Shown here: positions 35,496 through 42,889 of the stretch, piece by piece
How positions within the stretch are numbered: position 1 is the first letter of the stretch
How the letters are laid out: the number at the start of each line of letters is the position of its first letter
NCBI GenBank assembly: GCA_963742315.1
Contig: CAVULE010000013.1
Span: forward strand, 62,001 to 126,000
From: AV69 sp963742315
GTDB lineage: Bacteria > Verrucomicrobiota > Verrucomicrobiia > Chthoniobacterales > UBA10450
DNA length: 64,000 nt
Direction of reading: 5' to 3'
Made by a program: the position numbers and the translations under genes
The notes under the pieces: generated by a model
What the model saw: the letters and a program-made list of their open reading frames with translations, nothing else
What the model was told of the DNA's origin: nothing
Databases searched by the model: none

Positions 35496-37487
35496 TTACG
35501 TGCGCAGCAAGTGCCGATAGCTACGCAGACCGAGTAAGCTTAACGTCAACAGCAGCAAGGTTGACCCCCGATCAGGAACTGCCACGTTTCCTGGTGCTAC
35601 CGTCAAGGTAGCATTGCCCGACTGATAGGTGACATTCCAATGCTCCATTGCGTTATCGATATTGCGGTCAAAAATGGAGAACGTTCCGGTCAGAGCCGAG
35701 TAATCCATAAAAGTGAAGGATTCACCGACTGTAGGAACAAAACCGCCCTGAAGCAGAGGAAGGAGAAGCGCATTTGAGTTTAAGTTAGCATTTCCGAGCA
35801 CATCCAGAACGCTAAATTGACCGGCGTTCGGCCCTGCAATGTCGATCAGGAGAGTGCTACCGCTCATTTGCGTGTAGCTGTTGACGGTCAGCGTGCCTCG
35901 CGCATCTCCCGGGCTGACCGTGCCACTGCGGTTGTTTGTAACATTGCCGGTGACCGTTCCTGTACCTGTGAGCGTGCCGCCATGGTTAACAGAAGTGTTG
36001 CTCATAATCGACCCATCGACCTGTAACACGCCGCCGTTGATATTCGTGTTCCCGGTGTAGGTGTTGGCGCCCGAAAGCGTAAGCGTGCCAGTGCCGATCT
36101 TGGTCACCGACCCGCCGATACCTCCATTTCCCCCACCATCCTGGATCACGCCGGAAAAAGTCGTGCTCGTATTGTTGCTGCCTACGATCAGATTGTTGAT
36201 TCCTAGGAAGACATTTCCACTGCCTTCAATCGAACCGACCGTCAAGCCTCGGGCAGTGTGGGCGCTGATGTCCAAACTGCCGTTGCCGAAAACTTCAATC
36301 CGCGATGTGCCACCTTGGGAAAACCCTTTAAAGAGAATTTCCCCACCTTGACCGCCTCCCGTCCCGCCGTTGGCGATGAGGGTGGCATTGCCTGCAGTGG
36401 ATGCGCCAAGGGGATTGGAGGAGTCGGTGAAGAATATCGTTTCGCTGCCGCCCGCGCCGCTAACACTGGTGCCATTATTGATGATGGTTGCATTGCCTGC
36501 CGTCGAGCTCCCGAAGACCGTGCTACCGGGGCTAACGATTTCGAAGAAGCCTTCGAAGGATGTAACACCGCCTGAAGCGCCGCTCACCACTCCAGCGTTA
36601 TTCGTGATGGTCGCATTGCCAGCGGTCGATGTACCAAAAAGGCCACTAAAGGTCGTTCTGCCGCCGGACCCGCCCCTCACTATCCCACCTTCGTTCGTGA
36701 TGGTCGCATTACCAGCAGTCGAGCTCTCAAAGAATGCAGTATCGCCACCGTCTCCCCCACTTACCGTGGCCGCCTTGTTAGTGAAGATACCGTCGGCGGC
36801 GGTCGCCGTGCCACCAAAATCCGTGCTGCCGCTAGTGCTGTTGACCTGGCTACTAACCGTGCCGCCGTTGTTGATGAAAGTGCCATTGGCTGCGGTCGCG
36901 CTGCCGCTGAACAGTGTGGCGCCACCCCCGAACGTCTGACTGGCAGTCGTCGGGCCGTTGTTGGTAAAAGTGCCACTCCCTGCGCTCGAGATGTCATTGA
37001 AAATAATAAAGCCGGGGTCCGGCTGGAGGTTTGTCCCACCGTTCGTCGTAAAGAAGGTGCCGCTCCCTGCTGTCGCACTGTTATTGAATAATATCCTGAG
37101 TGCGTTGATGCCGAAGCCAGAAGGAGCCGCAACAAAATTCTGTGTGGTCCCGGAATTGTTAATGATACCCGTGGCGCTAAAGGTGAGCTTTAAGCCGGAA
37201 CCTGCAGTGATTGTGAAGCTCTTCGCACCCGGAGCGAAAGTGATCCCGTCCACGGTCGTATTTGCCGAAACAGAAACGTCGGTCGTATTCGAGAGACCGA
37301 ACGTTGCCGTGTCCGACGACCCGTTAGGCACAGTCGCGGGCGTCCAGTTAATCGCGGTATTCCAGTCGCCCGACCCGGGATTAAGGTCCCATGTCGCGCT
37401 ACCAGCACGTACTGAATTGGAGACACCAATCGCAGCGACGAAGCAAAGATAAACGAGGGCGAGTGGCAGACGCGAGAAGATTTTCAT
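35496..37487 (-). CDS. autotransporter-associated beta-strand repeat protein with PEP-CTERM-type anchor
   Basis: About 663 residues from ATG 37487 (in-frame TTG-type starts upstream add 13 residues before the signal). Signal peptide KIFSRLPLALVYLCFVAAIG, then ATWDLNPGSGDWNTAINWTP (a common start of autotransporter-associated repeat proteins), a long run of Gly/Asn/Thr-rich repeats with recurring STAGNATI(T/I)N(N) units, and the passenger repeat GTLTLSGANTYTGNTNINGG near residue 480. The end VAVPDRGSTLLLLTLSLLG, followed by basic residues, is a VPEP-like sorting tail. It is probably exported and anchored by an exosortase-type system; no exosortase is in the window. Confidence 0.85.
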   Translation of the reverse strand: MKIFSRLPLALVYLCFVAAIGVSNSVRAGSATWDLNPGSGDWNTAINWTPATVPNGSSDTATFGLSNTTDVSVSANTTVDGITFAPGAKSFTITAGSGLKLTFSATGIINNSGTTQNFVAAPSGFGINALRILFNNSATAGSGTFFTTNGGTNLQPDPGFIIFNDISSAGSGTFTNNGPTTASQTFGGGATLFSGSATAANGTFINNGGTVSSQVNSTSGSTDFGGTATAADGIFTNKAATVSGGDGGDTAFFESSTAGNATITNEGGIVRGGSGGRTTFSGLFGTSTAGNATITNNAGVVSGASGGVTSFEGFFEIVSPGSTVFGSSTAGNATIINNGTSVSGAGGSETIFFTDSSNPLGASTAGNATLIANGGTGGGQGGEILFKGFSQGGTSRIEVFGNGSLDISAHTARGLTVGSIEGSGNVFLGINNLIVGSNNTSTTFSGVIQDGGGNGGIGGSVTKIGTGTLTLSGANTYTGNTNINGGVLQVDGSIMSNTSVNHGGTLTGTGTVTGNVTNNRSGTVSPGDARGTLTVNSYTQMSGSTLLIDIAGPNAGQFSVLDVLGNANLNSNALLLPLLQGGFVPTVGESFTFMDYSALTGTFSIFDRNIDNAMEHWNVTYQSGNATLTVAPGNVAVPDRGSTLLLLTLSLLGLRSYRHLLRT

Positions 37488-37553
37488 GATGGTTCTTGAA
37501 GGAGGAACGAGGATGAGTGTTGGCATGAAGGCCGGTGGGCGGCGCGATGCCGC

Positions 37554-39299
37554 TTACCTTACCAAGGGATGCGGATAGGTGTAAGGCGTGTAGGCAAATG
37601 GCGGGGCAAAATTAAAATAATCCCGCCCTTCTACAAACGTTGGATTAACAGGTGCTCCGGAATGAATGGTGACCTTAGGTCCGTTTGCTTGTGTGTTATT
37701 CCAAGCATAAGACCCCTCGCTAACCGCTCCGTTAAGCGGTTTGGGAGTCGAACAAACGGTGCCCTTGCCCAATCCTGTTTGATCGAGAACGCGCAATACT
37801 CTGCAAATTTGGAACGGATCGCCTATGTTAAACACAACTTTGGACGTGGGCCATGCAATGCTATAATCGCACGCTATGAGGGTTTTGTTTGTACTCGACT
37901 TATAAACAGCAGAATGAATGATACCCCCTAACCCGGTACGAGTATTTTGGATAGAGTATCCTCCCGTATTGTATGCGCGCAAATTTCCAGCGACGTAGAA
38001 TGAAGTACTCCCTTTAGTTTCGCTATCTACAACTGATGCGGTGGCAGCCGTTCCGCTGGCGTATAATCCACGGGGGTCATTCTGGTCCCACGAGTTATCG
38101 CCACTTGCCAATCTCCAAGGCTGAAAAGCCGTCCCCATTCGGGCAGCCCAGGCGGATACCCATGGATTACCTAAAGGCACTCCAGTATATTTATTATCGT
38201 GAAAAAGTAGATTACCACTTCGTAATCCGCCTGGAGCTCCAGGACCTCCATTGCTCCGGTGACAGATATTATTGTAGAATTCAATCGCCCGGCATCCACG
38301 GTCTCGGTCTCCTTCGGTTCCATGCGTTTGGATAAAGGAGCAATCATAGAGTTTGCTGTAGCGAACCACGTAGCGAGCGCCTCTTTTGGCATCCATGTTT
38401 CCACTCTCTTTGACCAGATTGTGGACCACGTTGTTTTCCGTAAAGAAAAACTTGTAGCTGCCCCAATTAGCATCTTCCATCCAGGAACCGTCACCATATT
38501 GTTGGCCATTGTAGGTTCGCATGCCCATTACGCCGGTTAAAAGGTGATTGGTGATCGTATGAAGACAATTATCCATCACACCATAAATCCAGCCAAAAGT
38601 AGTGATTGACGACTGGTAGAGGCGGTCGAAATCACAGTTGCTGACCCGGATTGCTGGACAGGTGCCCGACAACATGATGGCGCCGTTCGGAGCGTCCTTT
38701 GGCGTGTTGGGACTACCTCTAAAAGTAAATCCTTTTATTAAAACCAGGGGCACCGTCGGCTCCACGGACATGTCCCCCGCGGTTACGATGACGTGAATAA
38801 TAGGAGCAGGCGGCGTAGATGACGAACGCGACACGTCATCCAAAATTATTGTTCGGTCATCAGCCATTTCGTTAGTGTAATTTACTGTGGTCTGTCCTAT
38901 TAATGTAATAGGCTTATTGATAACAAGAGTCTTGGTCCAACTCGCCGTTCCAGCCGGAACGAATACGGTGTCACCTTTTGCCGCGGAGGCGATCGCCTGG
39001 CTTACGTCGCCAAAGGAAGGGCTACGAGCGTTAATGTTTGCCGCTTGCACAGCGCCAGAAACGGCCAAAATCAGTGCAGCGAAAAGACCGCCAAACCTGC
39101 CCGCCACGGAGCGACATGACTGGAAAGGGGTCTTATAATTTGGCCGCGGCCCAAATGGCGAATCGGGATCGGAAAGCCAATAGCGCCCCGCCCGACTAAC
39201 AGCGCCACTACGCGCGTCTAATAGAGCCAGAGCCAAACGTCGTGTTTGAATCTCCGCTGCTCCACGTCCGAGATCCCTACAAATTCGATGGTAGTCCAT
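37554..39299 (-). CDS. exported right-handed beta-helix protein
   Basis: 581 residues from 39299. The hydrophobic signal FGGLFAALILAVSGAVQAA sits at about residues 68-87, so translation may start at the in-frame GTG at 39107, which gives a normal signal peptide. After it come INARSPSFGDVSQAI and GDTVFVPAGTASWTKTL, typical of pectate-lyase-like proteins, then parallel beta-helix coils with repeated N-rich turns (VSNCDFDRLY, FYNNICHRSN). Such folds bind or cleave polysaccharides. No catalytic triad can be assigned. It lies 67 bases beyond the 5' end of the previous surface gene, same strand. Confidence 0.75.
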   Translation of the reverse strand: MDYHRICRDLGRGAAEIQTRRLALALLDARSGAVSRAGRYWLSDPDSPFGPRPNYKTPFQSCRSVAGRFGGLFAALILAVSGAVQAANINARSPSFGDVSQAIASAAKGDTVFVPAGTASWTKTLVINKPITLIGQTTVNYTNEMADDRTIILDDVSRSSSTPPAPIIHVIVTAGDMSVEPTVPLVLIKGFTFRGSPNTPKDAPNGAIMLSGTCPAIRVSNCDFDRLYQSSITTFGWIYGVMDNCLHTITNHLLTGVMGMRTYNGQQYGDGSWMEDANWGSYKFFFTENNVVHNLVKESGNMDAKRGARYVVRYSKLYDCSFIQTHGTEGDRDRGCRAIEFYNNICHRSNGGPGAPGGLRSGNLLFHDNKYTGVPLGNPWVSAWAARMGTAFQPWRLASGDNSWDQNDPRGLYASGTAATASVVDSETKGSTSFYVAGNLRAYNTGGYSIQNTRTGLGGIIHSAVYKSSTNKTLIACDYSIAWPTSKVVFNIGDPFQICRVLRVLDQTGLGKGTVCSTPKPLNGAVSEGSYAWNNTQANGPKVTIHSGAPVNPTFVEGRDYFNFAPPFAYTPYTYPHPLVR

Positions 39300-39324
39300 A
39301 GCTTTAGCGCACCGTACGGCTCAG

Positions 39325-39490
39325 AGCGCCCCGTCAAGGTACTTCTTCGGCATACGCCAATTTCTTGTGCTCTTCTGACCTCGCAATGGCATTCGAGCGT
39401 CCTCTCTCCAGCGAAAGAAATGCTGTCAACAAATCATCGGCCCTAACGATGACTCGTTTTACATCGGCGGTGCGCATCGACGCAAAAGAG
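39325..39490. repeat. ~160-bp repeat S, copy 2
   Basis: Direct copy of 35257-35418 with scattered substitutions. The small ORF is broken by a frame change near the GTAAAACGAGTCATC stretch. It follows the S74-tail remnant at 39507-39660 in the minus-strand sense. Confidence 0.85.
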
Positions 39491-39506
39491 GAATCCGTTG
39501 CGAACC

Positions 39507-39660
39507 TCAGTCCTCGTTCGCTGCTATTTGCGGAGCAGATCCGCTGAACTCGACTCGCTCGCTGACTTTTCGCACGGTGGCGGTGAGCGCTTCAATTTGC
39601 TTCTGCTGCTGTGCGACGGTCCGGTGGCCATATTGGGGGCGCCGGTTGTGTTCGATGAGA
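39507..39660 (-). pseudogene. remnant of a peptidase S74 (endosialidase chaperone) C-terminus
   Basis: The minus-strand frame encodes TVAQQQKQIEALTATVRKVS and then ERVEFSGSAPQIAANED, closely matching the coiled tail of the fragment at 41927-42251 (QQKQIEALTATVQKVSDQ). The globular S74 domain that should precede it is missing. Confidence 0.6.
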
Positions 39661-39807
39661 CCGCTTGAAGTCCAGTCGCCGGAACCAGTCGGCGGTTACA
39701 ATCGCATTTCTGATTAGCGCTGCAAGCCATTCCTTGCGAGCGGGATAGCGGGAGCCGCTCATTATGGTAATTATGGCACTGGCAAGATAGCTGCTTATCC
39801 GCTTATC

Positions 39808-41739
39808 ATGATTCTCTTGTGCGCGAATCGCGCCGGACGCACCCGATTCGTGTCGCTTTCGGCGGCAATTGCATTTCTCGCCGCCAGCGCAACGGCATCG
39901 CCAGCAGATATCGGAATCGCGGCGCGCTATCCCGGCGACAAAAACATCGGGAGCGACCCCGACGTGATACTGGCCGACGACTTCGAGGCGTACACTCAGC
40001 CGAGCGACCTGACTGCGAAGTGGAAGGTCTTCGGAGCGGCGTCCGGCAACGTAGGCATCAGCACGGCGGAGCACTTCGCGGGCGCGAAGTCCGTCGAGTT
40101 CGACCTGCCAGTATCGACGACGGAGCACGGCTACTCGGTGAACAAGCTCCTGTCGCCTGGGATCGACACCATGTTCTGCCGCGTCTACATGAAGTGGGAC
40201 GCGGGCTACAGCGTGGCGACGAGCAACCACAACGGCATCGCCATGACTGGCGGGACGAACCCCATGACCGGCGTTGCGCCGAACGGCAGCGACTTCTTCG
40301 TGCTCCTGACGCAGAACAACAACATCCGCGGGGAAGCGCCGCCCGGCTGGTTGCACGAGTATGTTTACTGGCCGAAGCAACAGCAACTATGGGGCGACCA
40401 CTGGTACCCGGACGGACACGGTTTTCCAACCACGGGCTACCCCGACTTCAAGCCGTTGCCGAACTTCCTGCCGCTGCGCGACCGCTGGTACTGCTACGAG
40501 AAGATGACCAAGCTCAACACGCCGGGGAAGAACGACGGCGAAGTCAAGGTGTGGGTTGACGGGAAAGTGGTGGCGGACTGGCCCGACCTGATCGTCCGAA
40601 CCGTCAACACTCTAAAGATAGATCAAGTTTATATCGGACTGCACGCCATCCACAGCGAGCGGTTGAACAAGAAGTGGTATGACAACGTCGTCATCGCGAA
40701 AAGCTACATCGGGCCGATGAGCGACGCGTCGCCTACTCCGACCGCAACACCGACTCCTACTCCAACTCCAACGGCTACACCAACTCCATCTCCGACACCA
40801 ACACCCACACCAACGCCAACATCTACTCCTACCCCTACGCCCACACCAACTCCAACTCCCATTGTAACGCCAACACCAAGTCCTACACCAACTCCGACTC
40901 CAACTCCTACTCCGACTCCAACTCCAACTCCAACTCCTACTCCTACTCCTACTCCATCTCCCGTTGTAACGCCAACACCAAGTCCTACACCAACTCCCAC
41001 ACCTACCCCGAGCGGTGATGGTTCTGCGGATTACGTGCTCTTCAACGCATGGACGCGACGAACAGCGGTGTGGCATCTGCAAGGGACTGCTTTCCTGGGT
41101 GGTGCCTTTGGTCCGACACTGCCGGTGGGCTGGACTGTGGTGACGACCGCCGATGTGAATGGGGACCGCAAGTTCGATTTGGTGCTCTTTAACCCCAGCA
41201 CACACCAAACAGCAGTCTGGTATCTCGATAACACCAGGTTTATCGGCGGAGCTTTAGGACCAACGATTCCGACGGGCTGGTCGCTGATGACGGCTACGGA
41301 TATGGACGGCGATGGACACCCGGACTACGTACTCTTCAATTCGAGCACACGACAGACAGCGATATGGTTCCTAAATAACACGACGTTTGCCCGCGGCGCG
41401 TTTGGCCCAACGCTCCCCGTGGGCTGGAGTTTGGCAGACGCAAACGACTTCAATGGTGATAATAAACCAGATTTTGTGCTGACAAATGCAACCACACGGC
41501 AAACGGTGTTTTGGTATCTCAATGGGACCACCTTCGCTGGAGGCTCCTATGGTCCGACTCTACCTCTGGGCTGGATGCTGCGAGGCACCGCCGACATCAA
41601 CGGCGACGGGAAACCCGATTACATTTTGTTCAATCCGGCTATGGGTCAGACCGCCGTCTGGTACCTCAGCGGGGCTGCGGTCGCCGGTGGTGCTTTCGGG
41701 CCAACGCTGCCGGCTGGTTATACTTTGGTTTCGCCCTGA
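39808..41739 (+). CDS. exported lectin-like / FG-GAP repeat surface protein with Pro-Thr linker
   Basis: 643 residues. Signal peptide (about 12-31, AIAFLAASATASPA). A beta-sandwich domain (about 35-305) carries ILADDFEAYTQPSDL and GEVKVWVDGKVVADWPDLIV, resembling LamG/polysaccharide-lyase-like carbohydrate-binding folds. A ~95-residue Pro-Thr/Ser linker follows, then five ~62-residue FG-GAP/VCBS repeats, each with (D/N)YVLFN, TRQTAVW and NGD.KPD-type Asp-rich calcium-binding turns. It is likely secreted and adhesive. The first domain uses far more G/C-ending codons than the C-terminal repeats, suggesting a fusion of segments with different origins. Confidence 0.85.
   Translation: MILLCANRAGRTRFVSLSAAIAFLAASATASPADIGIAARYPGDKNIGSDPDVILADDFEAYTQPSDLTAKWKVFGAASGNVGISTAEHFAGAKSVEFDLPVSTTEHGYSVNKLLSPGIDTMFCRVYMKWDAGYSVATSNHNGIAMTGGTNPMTGVAPNGSDFFVLLTQNNNIRGEAPPGWLHEYVYWPKQQQLWGDHWYPDGHGFPTTGYPDFKPLPNFLPLRDRWYCYEKMTKLNTPGKNDGEVKVWVDGKVVADWPDLIVRTVNTLKIDQVYIGLHAIHSERLNKKWYDNVVIAKSYIGPMSDASPTPTATPTPTPTPTATPTPSPTPTPTPTPTSTPTPTPTPTPTPIVTPTPSPTPTPTPTPTPTPTPTPTPTPTPTPSPVVTPTPSPTPTPTPTPSGDGSADYVLFNAWTRRTAVWHLQGTAFLGGAFGPTLPVGWTVVTTADVNGDRKFDLVLFNPSTHQTAVWYLDNTRFIGGALGPTIPTGWSLMTATDMDGDGHPDYVLFNSSTRQTAIWFLNNTTFARGAFGPTLPVGWSLADANDFNGDNKPDFVLTNATTRQTVFWYLNGTTFAGGSYGPTLPLGWMLRGTADINGDGKPDYILFNPAMGQTAVWYLSGAAVAGGAFGPTLPAGYTLVSP
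40735..41013 (+). repeat. Pro-Thr coding tandem repeat
   Basis: Degenerate hexamer repeat (ACTCCN) encoding PTPTPS-type linker inside the FG-GAP gene. Two longer sub-blocks (GTAACGCCAACACCAAGTCC) are duplicated at about 40865 and 40967, so the linker has expanded by unequal duplication. Confidence 0.9.
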
Positions 41740-41867
41740 ATGCACTGCGATCTCTTTGCCGTTGATCTTGTACCGTGCGAACGCAAAGCCCCTAAGTGGA
41801 CGGTGACCGGTCGATTGAAATTGAAATACGCTCTGAATTTTTTCCCGCGATCCGTGTCCCCGCTAAT

Positions 41868-41920
41868 AGATCTCTCTCCAGCGAAAGAAACGCTGTCAGC
41901 AAATCATCGGCCTTAACGAG
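41868..41920. repeat. repeat S, copy 3 (partial)
   Basis: About 50 bases identical in core (AACGCTGTCAGCAAATCATC) to copy 1, starting a few bases beyond the stop of the S74 tail. The distal two-thirds of the repeat are gone. Confidence 0.8.
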
Positions 41921-41926
41921 CGGCTT

Positions 41927-42251
41927 TTAAGGATTGGCGACTAACTGTGGTGCAGGTTTGCTAAGAGCGACTTGGTCGCTCACCTTCTGAACAGTAGCGG
42001 TAAGAGCTTCAATCTGCTTCTGCTGCTGTGGGAGCTTTGTGTGAAACTCCTCCTGTTGCTGCGCGACAGTTGCCTTCAATAGCTGCACTTGGCCATGTTC
42101 TTTCAAGAACTCGTTCAGCAGCATCGCGTTCACAGCTTCGTAGCGAACGGTCATGATTTTTCCGTCCTCGCCCCGGACCACTAAATCAGGATTCACCCTT
42201 TCTACTTCCTCAGCCACTAGGCCGAACTGCGGAATACCATCAGGGTCGAGC
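41927..42251 (-). pseudogene. 5'-truncated peptidase S74 / tail-fibre chaperone domain
   Basis: The open frame encodes FGLVAEEVERVNPDLVVR and then TVRYEAVNAMLLNEFLKEH, the conserved end of the intramolecular chaperone (S74) domain, followed by a Gln-rich coiled coil and a stop. Everything upstream (catalytic Ser region, stalk, signal) is absent; residues DPDGIPQ continue a little further in frame. Intact homologues are large cell-surface or phage-tail-like fibres. An in-frame ATG at 42217 could still yield a 96-residue protein. Confidence 0.7.
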
Positions 42252-42519
42252 TCGTCAGAATGGACGATGTATCGTTTACCGTCGCCTTTGTAGGCATCAA
42301 CGACCCAACGCCAGCCATGCCGTGTAACAGCGCGGCAATAGCCTCACGACCAACCAGCAGCACTGAGCTTGTCAGCGACGATTTCCCAGTATTTCATTGG
42401 CGGCATGGTGCCATTGAACAACATCGAAAGACTAAGGAAATTGGCGGAAGTGTTCTCATTTATGTTCTCACTTTGCCATTTTTGAAGACGTGAAAAGATG
42501 CGCTACGCCTCGTAAATAT

Positions 42520-42638
42520 GTCCCCGGCGGGAATGGAGCCCGCGGGAGCGGCGCGACATAGACGAAGCCCAAAGGGCGAGCGCATGGGTAATGCGCGAGT
42601 CAATCGAACCGAGGTGAGGAACAACCACTAAGTTCACC
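42520..42638 (-). repeat. ~118-bp repeat R, copy 3, next to tRNA-Arg
   Basis: Matches copy 1 at 32331-32448. Its left end (TATGTCCCCGGCGGGAATGG) repeats the tRNA 3' end found 142 bases further on (TATGTCCCCGGCGGGAATCG), so the repeat ends in a duplicated acceptor/T-arm sequence. Confidence 0.75.
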
Positions 42639-42663
42639 CACTTCAAAAGGAGCGTGGTAGTAT

Positions 42664-42734
42664 GTCCCCGGCGGGAATCGAACCCACATCTAAGGTTTAG
42701 GAAACCCTTGTTCTTTCCGTTGAACTACGGGGAC
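42664..42734 (-). tRNA. tRNA-Arg (anticodon CCT)
   Basis: 71 bases on the minus strand, CCA not encoded. Acceptor GTCCCCG pairs with CGGGGAC; D-arm GTTC/GAAC with GG in the loop; anticodon stem AGGGT/ACCTT with loop TTCCTAA (anticodon CCT, reading AGG); T-arm GTGGG/CCCGC with loop TTCGATT. It is the only complete tRNA I can fold here. Its 5' half (38 bases, anticodon loop to 5' end) is repeated at 45554-45591, 48887-48924 and 52291-52328. Confidence 0.93.
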
Positions 42735-42832
42735 AGCAATCAGAGATCAGCGGTCAGATGTCAGAGATCAGAATGTGAGTCTAGCAGATTTTACGTGTCC
42801 AACTCCAGTTTTGCGAAACGGTGCTTTGCTTT

Positions 42833-42863
42833 CGACGGTCGGCGGGAAGCGGAATTATCAATT
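42833..42863 (+). promoter_or_regulatory. conserved upstream box of cyclase gene 1
   Basis: CGACGGTCGGCGGGAAGCGG followed by AATTATCAATT, repeated almost exactly at 45680-45710 ahead of cyclase gene 2, at similar distance from the start (27 bases). Either a shared promoter/operator or residue of segmental duplication. Confidence 0.4.
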
Positions 42864-42889
42864 ATTTTGTTTTCAGGTAAATTGATAAC

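Noticed and set aside
40735..41013. Regular short repeats suggesting a CRISPR array
   Set aside because: The period is six bases, in frame, encoding a Pro-Thr linker; no spacers.
40612..41208. Minus-strand Ser/Arg/Trp and Val/Gly repeat frames
   Set aside because: Reverse reading of the Pro-Thr linker.
42740..42775. TCAGAGATCAG direct repeats next to tRNA-Arg, considered as att core
   Set aside because: Short simple-type repeat not found at the island boundaries A, B or C.
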